NCBI GenBank assembly: GCA_045543615.1
Contig: JAZPXL010000012.1
Location: 1 to 14,556 of the forward strand
DNA: 14,556 nucleotides
Source: CAG-390 sp045543615
GTDB lineage: Bacteria; Bacillota; Clostridia; Oscillospirales; CAG-272
Reading direction: 5' to 3'
Made by a program: the position numbers and the translations under genes. Below, piece by piece: positions 5,106 through 13,427 of the stretch. Every line of letters begins with the position of its first letter. Position 1 is the first letter of the stretch. The notes under the pieces are model-generated. The model was not told the DNA's origin. It did no database searches and saw nothing but the letters and a program-made list of their open reading frames with translations.

Positions 5106-6239
5106 ATGAAGGCAAAGAGGATCTATGCTGAAAATTTTCGCAACATAGAAAATGCAAGTGTTGAGTTTTCGGATGGAATAAATCTGCTTTGGGGTGCAAA
5201 TGCACAGGGAAAGACAAACCTGCTTGAAGCTATTTGCTATTTTTCGCTTGGTAAATCGTTTAGAGGAGCAAAGGAAAGCGAATTTATAAGGCACGACTGT
5301 CGTACTGCTAAAATTGTGCTTGACTTTGAGGACAAAACGAGGGAAAGGCAGCTGTCCATCGGCTTTTCAAAGGACAAACTGAGGCAAATAGAGCAAAACG
5401 GAATGAAGATCTCCCGTACCTCTGAGATGATAGGGCTTTATAGGGCTGTGCTTTTCTGTCCGGAGCACCTCTCGATAGTCAAGGAAGGGCCGTCGATGAG
5501 GAGATTTTATCTTGATGTTGCGATAAGTCAGCTCCGTCCGCTTTACCTGCATTCGCTTCAGAGATACAATCACATACTTGCCCAACGCAACAAGCTCATA
5601 AAGAGTGCCGAAAAGGACAGGCGAAGCTTTGACGCTACTATTGAGTTTTGGTCATCCCAGCTTGCGGCAGAGGCGGCGAGGATCACGCAGACGAGACTTA
5701 GATACGTTGCGGCGATCGAAAAGGAGCTTGCGCTCTGCTTTGAGGAGATGACGGACGGTCGGGAGACGCCAACGCTTGAATACGACTTTTCGTTTAAAAT
5801 AAAGGCAGAGGATGCGGCAGACACAAAGAGGGCTGAGGAGATATTCTTCTCGCAGCTTATGTCATCCCACGAGCGAGAAATTGCCGCAGGTGCGACGCTT
5901 TGGGGCGTGCATAAGGATGATATGATAATCAAGCTTGACGGCAAGGCGGCAAGAATTTTCGCCTCACAGGGTCAACAGAGATCACTCGCCCTTGGTCTTA
6001 AGCTGTCGGAGGCTGCAATTTCGGCAGCTGACACGGGCGAGATGCCAACGCTTTTGCTTGACGATGTGTTCTCGGAGCTTGACTCTGAGAGACGGCTTTA
6101 TCTTTGCGAGAGGATGAAGCGAGGTCAGGTTATTATGACTTCCTGCTCGGATATTGATATGTGTGGTGCATCGGTCAATATGATAGAGGTAAGAGCGGGA
6201 AAATACGCACCACTCTCAAACGGTGGTAGTGCCACCTAA
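5106..6239 (+). CDS. recF: DNA replication and repair protein RecF
   Basis: RecF is an SMC-like ATPase that works with RecO and RecR to load RecA at single-strand gaps and stalled forks. The 377-residue protein shows Walker A GANAQGKT (30-37), the ABC signature region SQGQQRS (287-293) and Walker B LLLDDVFSELD (316-326). The N-terminus, RIYAENFRNIENASVEF, is typical and supports the ATG start. The ribosome site is weak: AGGGAGA lies more than 20 bases upstream and only TAAGAATAAAG is close, so translation may depend on dnaN. The small S4-domain gene yaaA, which separates dnaN and recF in Bacillus subtilis, is absent; the 49-bp gap is too short for it. remB follows after 21 bp. Confidence 0.96.
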   Translation: MKAKRIYAENFRNIENASVEFSDGINLLWGANAQGKTNLLEAICYFSLGKSFRGAKESEFIRHDCRTAKIVLDFEDKTRERQLSIGFSKDKLRQIEQNGMKISRTSEMIGLYRAVLFCPEHLSIVKEGPSMRRFYLDVAISQLRPLYLHSLQRYNHILAQRNKLIKSAEKDRRSFDATIEFWSSQLAAEAARITQTRLRYVAAIEKELALCFEEMTDGRETPTLEYDFSFKIKAEDAADTKRAEEIFFSQLMSSHEREIAAGATLWGVHKDDMIIKLDGKAARIFASQGQQRSLALGLKLSEAAISAADTGEMPTLLLDDVFSELDSERRLYLCERMKRGQVIMTSCSDIDMCGASVNMIEVRAGKYAPLSNGGSAT

Positions 6240-6260
6240 AGCAAAAACAAGGAGAGAAAA

Positions 6261-6542
6261 ATGTTTCTCCACGTAGGAAATAACAAGAACATTCGCCAGA
6301 GGGATATTATAGGTATATTCGATATCGACAATACCACAGCATCCTCTGCGATAACAAAGAAATATCTTGCCACGGCTGAGAGGCGGGGCGAGACGGAGAG
6401 CGCAGGCGAGGATCTTCCCAAATCGTTTATACTGTACAGAGTGCAGACGGATGGCGGACGAATGGGACAGAGACGGAGATATAAGACCAAGATCTGCTTC
6501 TCCCTGCTCTCGTCAAGCTCACTTGTGGGAAGAACGGAGTGA
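6261..6542 (+). CDS. remB: RemB-like DUF370 regulatory protein
   Basis: This 93-residue protein begins MFLHVGNNKNIRQRDIIGIF and contains DLPKSFILY and a serine run SLLSSSSL near its end, the pattern of the DUF370 family (RemA/RemB; YaaB in Bacillus subtilis). RemA of that family is a DNA-binding regulator of matrix and osmoprotection genes; RemB itself is less well understood. The gene's usual place is between recF and gyrB, as here, which supports RemB rather than RemA. AAGGAG (6249-6254) lies six bases before the ATG. The Arg-rich QRRRYKTK segment near the C-terminus may touch DNA (inference). Its TGA stop is also the first three bases of hairpin array 2. Confidence 0.9.
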   Translation: MFLHVGNNKNIRQRDIIGIFDIDNTTASSAITKKYLATAERRGETESAGEDLPKSFILYRVQTDGGRMGQRRRYKTKICFSLLSSSSLVGRTE

Positions 6543-6767
6543 TATACACGGCTTGCGCCTGCGGCGCAAATGATGTTTGCCTGCGGCAAATGATGTTGGC
6601 TACGCCAATGATGACGGCTTCGCCTAATGATGCGTGGCTTCGCCACATTTTATGGCAAACATCGCATCATTGCGACCAACGGGAGCAACATCATTTTGAG
6701 CGAAGCGAAAAACATCATATCGCCGTAAGGCGATGCATCATTTTTAAAATGCAAGGCTTCGCCTTGA
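6540..6767. repeat. Hairpin array 2, with units in both orientations
   Basis: It begins at the remB stop (TGATATACACGGC). Forward units follow with stems TTGCGCC/GGCGCAA, TTTGCC/GGCAAA, TTGGC/GCCAA, a decayed ACGGC/GCCTA, and GTGGC/GCCAC, each led by TGATG. From about 6653 the linker reads CATCA instead, so the units are inverted: hairpins TTGAGCG/CGCGAA-like (6692-6710) and ATCGCC/GGCGAT (6719-6733, loop GTAA) are separated by CATCAT. A final forward AAGGC/GCCTT hairpin (6753-6765) ends in TGATATAATGG. There is no T-run, so it is not an obvious terminator. It fills most of the 268-bp gap between remB and gyrB. Confidence 0.85.
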
Positions 6768-6773
6768 TATAAT
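6765..6773 (+). promoter_or_regulatory. Possible extended -10 promoter of gyrB
   Basis: TGATATAAT matches the extended -10 pattern TGnTATAAT exactly. It starts inside the final hairpin unit of array 2 and would initiate about 30 bases before the gyrB start. No recognisable -35 lies at the right distance, since that stretch is the hairpin itself, so support rests on the extended -10 alone. If used, the repeat array supplies part of the gyrB promoter. Confidence 0.4.
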
Positions 6774-6810
6774 GGTATACAATTTGGATTAAATCCGAAA
6801 GGACAAAAAA

Positions 6811-8868
6811 ATGATTGACGAAAAGAAGACGATTGAAAACGAAGAGTCGATGGTAGACATACCCGACGATGAGGAGGAGGTTATTCCAGAGGCTGAGCTT
6901 ATTGAGCTTGACCCTGAGGGTAGCGAGCTTTCCACCGTTGTTGATGCCGCCTACACAGAAAGCCAAATTCAAGTTCTTGAGGGACTTGAGGCTGTTCGTA
7001 AGAGGCCCGGTATGTATATCGGAACTACCTCGTCCAGAGGCTTGCACCATCTCGTAAACGAGATTGTTGACAACTCCATTGACGAGGCTCTTGCAGGACA
7101 TTGTGACCTCATCATTGTTACCGTCAACCCTGACAACAGCATCACTGTTGAGGACAACGGAAGAGGTATTCCTGCAGGTATTCACCCGACTCAAGGCATT
7201 CCCACTCTTGAGGTTGTCTATACCATTCTCCACGCAGGTGGCAAATTCGGTGGTGACGGCTACAAGATCGCAGGTGGACTTCACGGTGTTGGTGCATCGG
7301 TTGTTAACGCTCTGTCTGAGTGGCTTGAGGTTGTTGATGTCGTTGACGGTATCAAATATTCAGAAAAATTCACCAAGGGTGCAGTTTCAAGACCCTTTGC
7401 CTGCCACGGCCCTGTTGGTGAGGGTGAGAAACAACACGGTGTTACCGTAACATTTAAGCCCGATCCTACAATATTTGAGACAACAGTATTTGACTATGAT
7501 ATGCTTCTCGGCCGTATGCGTGAGCAGGCGTTCCTCAACGCAGGTGTGCGCATAATGCTGATTGACGCAAGAGAGGAAGAGAAAATTGTAAATGACCTCG
7601 TCTTTGAGGGTGGTATTCGCAATTTTGTAAGCTTTCTAAACGGTCAGAGGCATTCCGATCCCGTTCACCCCGAGGTTATCTATATGAGGGGCGAAAAGGG
7701 AACGAGCCAGGCTGAGGTTGCGCTTCAGTACAACTCCTCATATAACGAGACTATACTGACCTTTGCAAATAATATGAACACCATCGAGGGTGGTACGCAC
7801 GAGACGGGCTTTAAGTCTGCGCTGACGAGGGTTATCAACGATTACGCAAGAAAGAGTGGAATACTCAAGGAGTCCGACAAGGCACTCTCGGGCGAGGACG
7901 TCCGTGAGGGCGTGTGTGCTATTGTCAGCGTTAAGCTTGAAAACGCACAGTTTGAAAGCCAGACGAAAGCAAAGCTCGGTAACTCCGAGGTTCGTGCGCT
8001 TGTTGAGAGCACCGTTACAGCAAGGCTGACTGAATATCTTGAAGAAAATCCTGCAACTGCAAAGGCTATTATTGAGAAAGCACTTGCGGCATCAAGAGCA
8101 AGAGAGGCTGCAAGAAAGGCAAGGGAGATGACGAGAAGAAAGGGCTTCTTTGAAGGCTCAACGCTTCCCGGAAAGCTTGCCGACTGCCAGGAGAGAGATG
8201 CATCTCTTACAGAGATCTATCTCGTAGAGGGAGACTCTGCGGGAGGTAGCGCAAAGACGGGCAGAGACTCAAAGTTCCAAGCAATTCTGCCACTCAGAGG
8301 TAAGGTACTCAACGTTGAGAAGAGCCGACTTGATAAGGTTTATTCAAGTATTTCGATAATCCCGATAGTTCAGGCTCTCGGATGTGGTATTGGCGAGGAC
8401 TTTGACATCACAAAGCTGCGCTACGGCAAGATAATTCTTATGGCGGATGCCGACGTTGACGGCTCGCACATACGCATTCTGCTTTTGACATTCCTGTTCC
8501 GTCATATGAGACAGCTCATTGAGGACGGACACGTATATCTTGCACAGCCCCCGCTCTACAAGATTTCAAAGAAGGGCAAGGGCGGCTTTGAGAGATACGC
8601 ATTCTCCGATGCTGAGCGTGATGCAATTATTGCAGAGGTCGGCACACAGGGCATTGAGACCAGCAGATACAAGGGTCTTGGTGAGATGGATGCAGAACAG
8701 CTTTGGGAGACTACTATGGACCCAAACACAAGAATACTTTTGCGTGTCACGATAGAGGACGCTATGAAGTGCGACGAGACATTCTCACTTCTGATGGGAG
8801 ACAAGGTCGAGCCGAGGCGTGAATTTATTGAGAGAAACGCAAAATACGCAACAAATCTTGACATTTAA
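6811..8868 (+). CDS. gyrB: DNA gyrase subunit B
   Basis: GyrB supplies ATPase and TOPRIM functions to the A2B2 gyrase, which introduces negative supercoils ahead of forks and transcription. The protein has 685 residues. The GHKL ATPase carries NEIVDNSIDE (83-92; Glu84 corresponds to the catalytic Glu42 of E. coli), EDNGRG (114-119) and GGLHGVG (155-161). The TOPRIM domain has EGDSAGG (473-479) and the metal triad in DADVDG (Asp546, Asp548, Asp550). RYKGLGEM lies further downstream. The start follows AAAGGA (6798-6803) at seven bases. About 42 residues precede the family's usual N-terminus and are strongly acidic (IPDDEEEVIPEAE). It lacks the E. coli-type insert of about 170 residues, as usual in Gram-positives. 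It leads the apparent operon with the sugar kinase and gyrA. Confidence 0.96.
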   Translation: MIDEKKTIENEESMVDIPDDEEEVIPEAELIELDPEGSELSTVVDAAYTESQIQVLEGLEAVRKRPGMYIGTTSSRGLHHLVNEIVDNSIDEALAGHCDLIIVTVNPDNSITVEDNGRGIPAGIHPTQGIPTLEVVYTILHAGGKFGGDGYKIAGGLHGVGASVVNALSEWLEVVDVVDGIKYSEKFTKGAVSRPFACHGPVGEGEKQHGVTVTFKPDPTIFETTVFDYDMLLGRMREQAFLNAGVRIMLIDAREEEKIVNDLVFEGGIRNFVSFLNGQRHSDPVHPEVIYMRGEKGTSQAEVALQYNSSYNETILTFANNMNTIEGGTHETGFKSALTRVINDYARKSGILKESDKALSGEDVREGVCAIVSVKLENAQFESQTKAKLGNSEVRALVESTVTARLTEYLEENPATAKAIIEKALAASRAREAARKAREMTRRKGFFEGSTLPGKLADCQERDASLTEIYLVEGDSAGGSAKTGRDSKFQAILPLRGKVLNVEKSRLDKVYSSISIIPIVQALGCGIGEDFDITKLRYGKIILMADADVDGSHIRILLLTFLFRHMRQLIEDGHVYLAQPPLYKISKKGKGGFERYAFSDAERDAIIAEVGTQGIETSRYKGLGEMDAEQLWETTMDPNTRILLRVTIEDAMKCDETFSLLMGDKVEPRREFIERNAKYATNLDI

Positions 8869-8879
8869 GTTATTGTAAG

Positions 8880-10019
8880 ATGCAACTAAAGGACGTCAAG
8901 ATAAAAGACATAAGCGACAGAGAAGAGGTTGATGACTCTTGCTTTGACTTTGGAATGGAGAGAGGACAGAAATTTGCTGTTCTCTCGCTAAACCCCGGCA
9001 TTGATCACTCGCTCTACCTCTCAGGTGAGGTAAAGACCGAAAGCCTCAACCGTGTTTTTCGCAGTATCACAACGCAAGGCTCAAAGGGAGCTAATCTCGC
9101 AATTATGCTCTCACGCATCGGATGCGATGTTGAGTATTATTCATTCACAGGTGGCGAATTTGGCGCACTTTGCGACTCATTTATCAGCCGTGAGGGAATA
9201 AAGAGCTACACCGTCGAGAGCGAATGCGGTGTGAGGATGAACACGAAGATAATTGACGCACTCGGAAGAGTTACTGAGATAAACGAGCGTGGAGGAGTGT
9301 TTCGGACGGACGAGCTTGTAAGACTTACGGAGATGCTTGTCGAAACCGATGCCAAGGTTTTGTGCCTCTGTGGAAGCGTGCCTCTCGGAATTGAGAGCAA
9401 TATCTACGGAGTGCTTACCGAATGGGGACGAAATATGGGCAAGAGCGTTATTGTTGACTGTGACGGCGAGAGTATGATACACGCACTTAACGCCCACCCG
9501 ACAATGATAAAGCCGAATATTTCGGAGCTTTCGGGGATAGGCGAGAGGACGGGACTGTTTTCGCCACTTGCGCCCGACGCACCGAAAGAAGAGATCGAGG
9601 AGGCTGCAAGGGCAGTTGCAAGCACATTTGGCACAGAGGTACTCTGCACAATGGGAGAGCGAGGAGCTTTGCTTGTAAGCGACGAGGGAGAGGTCTTATA
9701 CAGGGACGCTATGAAGGTCTTTGTTGCCTCAACTACGGCTGCAGGTGACACGTTTCTTGCGTCATACCTCGGGGCGAGGTACGAAAAGGGCTTTACGAGA
9801 GAGTATTCGCTTCTCTGTGGGGCGGCGGGAGCTGCCGCAAAGGTTGTACTTGAGGGAAGCATAATTCCCGATGCAACCGACCTGGACGATAATATTTACT
9901 TAATGCTTCATCCGGAATGCAAGGAAACAGGCAGACCGATGACTGAAGAAGAACTGATTTTGGAAGGTATAGAACCGTGGAACATACAGAAGATTTGTCA
10001 TTCAAAAACCAAACAATAG
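8880..10019 (+). CDS. PfkB-family sugar kinase (1-phosphofructokinase/tagatose-6-phosphate kinase-like)
   Basis: PfkB kinases move phosphate from ATP to a sugar or sugar phosphate. Landmarks: LSLNPGIDHSLYLSG (35-49), the substrate-side motif of the FruK/LacC branch; GSKGAN (67-72); CGSVPLG (164-170); KPNISEL (211-217); TMGERGALL (257-265); and TTAAGDTFLASYL (285-297), where Asp290 is the expected catalytic base in an AAGD variant of the usual GAGD. Residues 1-31 extend beyond the normal FruK start; ATG at 8955 (Met26) is an alternative, though neither has a clear ribosome site. The C-terminus extends past the kinase fold and its last 43 bases overlap gyrA. It sits 11 bp after gyrB, an unusual place for a sugar kinase. 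Fold assignment is firm; the substrate cannot be told from sequence, and no sugar transporter or DeoR-type regulator is adjacent. Confidence 0.9.
   Translation: MQLKDVKIKDISDREEVDDSCFDFGMERGQKFAVLSLNPGIDHSLYLSGEVKTESLNRVFRSITTQGSKGANLAIMLSRIGCDVEYYSFTGGEFGALCDSFISREGIKSYTVESECGVRMNTKIIDALGRVTEINERGGVFRTDELVRLTEMLVETDAKVLCLCGSVPLGIESNIYGVLTEWGRNMGKSVIVDCDGESMIHALNAHPTMIKPNISELSGIGERTGLFSPLAPDAPKEEIEEAARAVASTFGTEVLCTMGERGALLVSDEGEVLYRDAMKVFVASTTAAGDTFLASYLGARYEKGFTREYSLLCGAAGAAAKVVLEGSIIPDATDLDDNIYLMLHPECKETGRPMTEEELILEGIEPWNIQKICHSKTKQ
9960..9979 (+). promoter_or_regulatory. Ribosome binding site and GTG start of gyrA inside the kinase gene
   Basis: GGAAGG at 9962-9967 is nine bases before GTG at 9977-9979. 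This is the only good ribosome site near the conserved GyrA N-terminus. It places the gyrA start 43 bases before the kinase gene ends, which suggests translational coupling between the two. Confidence 0.75.
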
Positions 10020-12466
10020 TTGACGTTGAGGTGTCAAGTGAGGTTAAGAAGAGCTTTATCGAATATTCGATGTCGGTAATCACCTCACGTGCGCTTCCCG
10101 ATGTCAGAGACGGAATGAAGCCCGGACAGAGACGAATACTTTGGGCGATGTACGAGGATCACCTCACAAATGACCATCCGTTTTATAAGTCAGCAACGAC
10201 AGTAGGTAACGTGCTTGGTAGATACCATCCACACGGTGACGCTGCCGTATATGGCACAATGGTCAGAATGGCGCAGGATTTCTCACTCCGTTACCCTCTT
10301 ATTGAGGGACACGGAAACTTTGGATCTGTCGATGGAGATCCACCTGCCGCATACCGTTATACAGAGGCAAGACTTGCGAGAATTGCCGATGAGATGATGC
10401 GTGACATCGAGAAAAACGTGGTCGTTATGACCAAAAACTTTGATAATCGCCGTGACGAGCCGACCGTCCTTCCCTCAAGGATACCAAACCTGCTTGTCAA
10501 CGGTTCTGTTGGTATCGCCGTAGGTATGGCAACCAACATCCCACCTCACAATCTCGGTGAGGTAATTGACGCCGTTATTTACAGGATGGACAATCCCGAC
10601 TGCGACACATTTGCGCTGATGGAGTTCATCAAGGGCCCTGATTTTCCCACAGCCGGTATTATCTATGGCGTAAACGGTATCAAGGAGGCTTACCTCACAG
10701 GTAAGGGCAGAATTATGGTTCGTGCTCGTGCCGAGGTTGAGGAGGCAAAGCACAGAATTATTGTAACTGAAATTCCCTATGGAGTGAACAAGAGCCTGCT
10801 TTGCGAGGCTATTGCAAATCTCGTTAAGGACAAGAGAATTGAGGGAATAACAGAGCTTCGTGACGAGTCGGGCAGAGCAGGTATGCGAATTGTTATCGAA
10901 TATCGCAGGGATGCCAACGGCGAGATCATACTCAAGCAGCTCTATAAATATTCACAGCTTGAGGACACCTGCGCCGTAAATATGCTTGCACTTGTCGGTG
11001 GCGAGCCTAAGATACTGCCACTTCACAGAATTATTGATGAGTATATTGCGCATCAATGCTCCGTTATCACAAGAAGAACTGAATTTGAGCTTGAAAAGGC
11101 AATCGCGCGTGCGCATATTTTTGAGGGCTATCATATCGCACTTGACAATATCGACGAGATAGTTGCGCTTATGAAGGAGTCAAAATCCATTCCCGACTCA
11201 AAGGCAAAGCTGTGCGAGCGTTTCGGTCTTTCCGATGCGCAGGCACAGGCAATTGTCGATATGACACTTGGAAGACTTACAGGCCTTGAGCGTGACAAGA
11301 TCACCGAGGAGCTGGAGAGACTTCACAGACTTATTGAAGAGCTTCGTGCAATTCTCGGTGACGAGTCGAAGATGAGACAGGTTATCAAGGACGAGCTTCT
11401 TGAAATCCGTCGCAAGTACGCAGACGAGAGAAGAACTGAAATAGTTGAGGCAAGCGATGATATTCTGATTGAAGACCTCATCGAAAAGCACGATTGCGTT
11501 ATCACTATCACACACAGTGGATATATCAAACGCCAGCACGCAGATACCTATCAGGCACAGAGGCGTGGTGGTAAGGGTATAATCGGTATGTCGACCAAGG
11601 AAGAGGACTTTATTGAGAGGGTAATGGTTATGCACAGCCACGCCCACCTGATGATGTTCACAACAAACGGCAAGGTATTTATGCGCAAGGCGTATATGAT
11701 ACCTGAGGCAGGCAGAACTGCAAAGGGAACGAATATCGTCAACATCCTTGAGCTTGCACCCGGCGAGAAGATAACGGCAGTTATCGAGGTCAATAATTTT
11801 GACAACGCAGAGAGCAGATATCTTACAATGGTAACAAAGAGAGGTATCATCAAGAGAACTGCACTTTCCGAGTATGAATATCAGCGTAAGGGTGGTAAGA
11901 TCGCTATCGGACTTGACGAGGGCGACGAGCTTGTCGGCGTGCTTCTCACAGAGGGCGAGGAGGATATTATCATCGCATCAAGCGAGGGCAGCGCAGTTCG
12001 CTTTACTGAGAGAGGTGCGAGAACGATGGGCAGAACTGCCCGTGGCGTTATAGGCATCAGACTCAGAGGGGACGACAGAGTTGTTGGTGCTGTCGCTGTC
12101 GACGAGAGCAAGCACCTGCTTACGATAACTGAGGGTGGCTACGGTAAGAGAACTGACTTTGACAACTTCAGACTTATGAAGGGCCGTGGCGGACTTGGCG
12201 TTACCTGCCACAATATCACCGAAAAGACAGGCAAGCTTGCGGGAATAGCCGTTGTCGGAGAGAATGATGATATTATGATCATCACCGACAGTGGCACAAT
12301 TATCCGTACAGCAGCCGAAAACATCCCCGTTTATTCAAGAACAGCATCGGGCGTTATCGTGATGAGACTCTCCGAGGGACAGAGCTGCGCAGGCTTTACC
12401 ACAGTTGAGAGAACGGCTGACGATGACGACGGTGAGGCAGAAGAAAATGATGGTGAGGAAGCTTAA
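9977..12466 (+). CDS. gyrA: DNA gyrase subunit A
   Basis: GyrA cuts and rejoins the DNA gate and wraps DNA for supercoiling. The 829-residue protein starts at GTG with a good ribosome site inside the preceding kinase gene. The catalytic tyrosine is Tyr128 in AAYRYTEARL. The GyrA box QRRGGKG (528-534) starts the C-terminal pinwheel and separates this protein from ParC. The pinwheel blades follow, and the tail is acidic (DDDDGEAEENDGEEA). In the quinolone-binding helix, YHPHGDAAVYGTM (83-95), Ala89 and Gly93 stand at the positions of E. coli Ser83 and Asp87, so both residues of the water-metal bridge that holds quinolones are absent. It is the third gene of the gyrB-kinase-gyrA set and is followed after 39 bp by a lipoprotein gene. 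Confidence 0.97.
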   Translation: MEHTEDLSFKNQTIVDVEVSSEVKKSFIEYSMSVITSRALPDVRDGMKPGQRRILWAMYEDHLTNDHPFYKSATTVGNVLGRYHPHGDAAVYGTMVRMAQDFSLRYPLIEGHGNFGSVDGDPPAAYRYTEARLARIADEMMRDIEKNVVVMTKNFDNRRDEPTVLPSRIPNLLVNGSVGIAVGMATNIPPHNLGEVIDAVIYRMDNPDCDTFALMEFIKGPDFPTAGIIYGVNGIKEAYLTGKGRIMVRARAEVEEAKHRIIVTEIPYGVNKSLLCEAIANLVKDKRIEGITELRDESGRAGMRIVIEYRRDANGEIILKQLYKYSQLEDTCAVNMLALVGGEPKILPLHRIIDEYIAHQCSVITRRTEFELEKAIARAHIFEGYHIALDNIDEIVALMKESKSIPDSKAKLCERFGLSDAQAQAIVDMTLGRLTGLERDKITEELERLHRLIEELRAILGDESKMRQVIKDELLEIRRKYADERRTEIVEASDDILIEDLIEKHDCVITITHSGYIKRQHADTYQAQRRGGKGIIGMSTKEEDFIERVMVMHSHAHLMMFTTNGKVFMRKAYMIPEAGRTAKGTNIVNILELAPGEKITAVIEVNNFDNAESRYLTMVTKRGIIKRTALSEYEYQRKGGKIAIGLDEGDELVGVLLTEGEEDIIIASSEGSAVRFTERGARTMGRTARGVIGIRLRGDDRVVGAVAVDESKHLLTITEGGYGKRTDFDNFRLMKGRGGLGVTCHNITEKTGKLAGIAVVGENDDIMIITDSGTIIRTAAENIPVYSRTASGVIVMRLSEGQSCAGFTTVERTADDDDGEAEENDGEEA

Positions 12467-12505
12467 TTTTCCTTACCGAAAATAAAGAAACACAGAGAAA
12501 GAAAG

Positions 12506-13396
12506 ATGAAGAACAAGCTAAAGAGGTTTTGCACAGCCGTACTGCTTTTATTTGTGCTGATAACAGCCTGTCCCTCCTGCTCGTCAAATCCACCCGAGCT
12601 TGAGACGGTAAAGGATGAGTTTGTTTCACTTATAGAGGCGTCCCGGGAGGTCAATGACATTTTCTTCGGTGAGGGGCTTGATGTCTATGACAGAGACAGC
12701 AGCTATACAGAGGAAAACGCAACCTACGACGAGGAGCACAAGGTCTATTATTGGATAATAGAGCTTGAAGACGGAGTTGTTGTCAAGTATTTTGATAATG
12801 AAACGAAAGAATACGTCTTCGTTGAGAGGGACGGTAAGCGTGATGGCGAGAGTGAGGTCTACTCAAAGGGCGAGTATTATTACTACGCAAGCGACTACAC
12901 CGAGAGCGAGAGCGAGTTTATATACTCAGACGATGACCCACAGAACTACGATTATGTCCGATTTGATTGCAAATATAAGTCGCTCGATCAGATAAAAGAG
13001 CTTGCAGAGAGCGTATATTCGAGAGAATATCTCTTCGGCAAGGATTATAAAGAGGGCGATATGGGATATGGTGGAATATATTCTGTCATTTTCGACGGCG
13101 TTGCTGCAGGAAGTGAGATAATATATGCAAGGTATATCGAGAGCAGCAAGGAGGGCAGCTTGTTCCTTATGAAATCGAACAAGAGCGAGCCGTTCTTTGA
13201 GACGCAGACGGAGTATGATTATTCAACAATGAAGATCGTAATGCCGTCAAGCGAAACGCTTGTAAACGTCGAGATTATGGCAAACGGACGCTATATCGAC
13301 TATGAGGCGGGAGAACAGGTAAACGGTGAGCACAAGGTGACGCTGACGTTTGTTAAACAGGGCAACGCTTGGCGACTTGATACACCGACTTATTAA
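12506..13396 (+). CDS. Putative secreted lipoprotein of unknown function
   Basis: I do not recognise this 296-residue protein. It starts with a lipoprotein signal peptide: basic MKNKLKR, a hydrophobic core (about 10-19) and the lipobox ITAC, with Cys22 the likely lipidated residue, so it should be anchored on the outer face of the membrane. The mature part is acidic and rich in Tyr, Ser, Asp and Glu (for example YYYASDYTESESEF). A strand-rich C-terminal part ends KVTLTFVKQGNAWRLDTPTY, a pattern seen in small secreted domains such as the IseA-like inhibitors of cell-wall endopeptidases and NTF2-like folds; this resemblance is only suggestive. The ribosome site is weak (AGAGAAAGAAAG). It lies 39 bp after gyrA and 31 bp before the phosphoribosyltransferase gene, so it is probably cotranscribed. 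The coding sequence shows no sign of decay. Confidence 0.75.
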   Translation: MKNKLKRFCTAVLLLFVLITACPSCSSNPPELETVKDEFVSLIEASREVNDIFFGEGLDVYDRDSSYTEENATYDEEHKVYYWIIELEDGVVVKYFDNETKEYVFVERDGKRDGESEVYSKGEYYYYASDYTESESEFIYSDDDPQNYDYVRFDCKYKSLDQIKELAESVYSREYLFGKDYKEGDMGYGGIYSVIFDGVAAGSEIIYARYIESSKEGSLFLMKSNKSEPFFETQTEYDYSTMKIVMPSSETLVNVEIMANGRYIDYEAGEQVNGEHKVTLTFVKQGNAWRLDTPTY

Positions 13397-13427
13397 AAGA
13401 AAAAATACAAAATAAGAGGAAAAGATA

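Noticed and set aside
6715..7284. Minus-strand frame of 189 codons opposite the start of gyrB
   Set aside because: It is antisense to the conserved ATPase domain of gyrB and has no recognisable domain or ribosome site.
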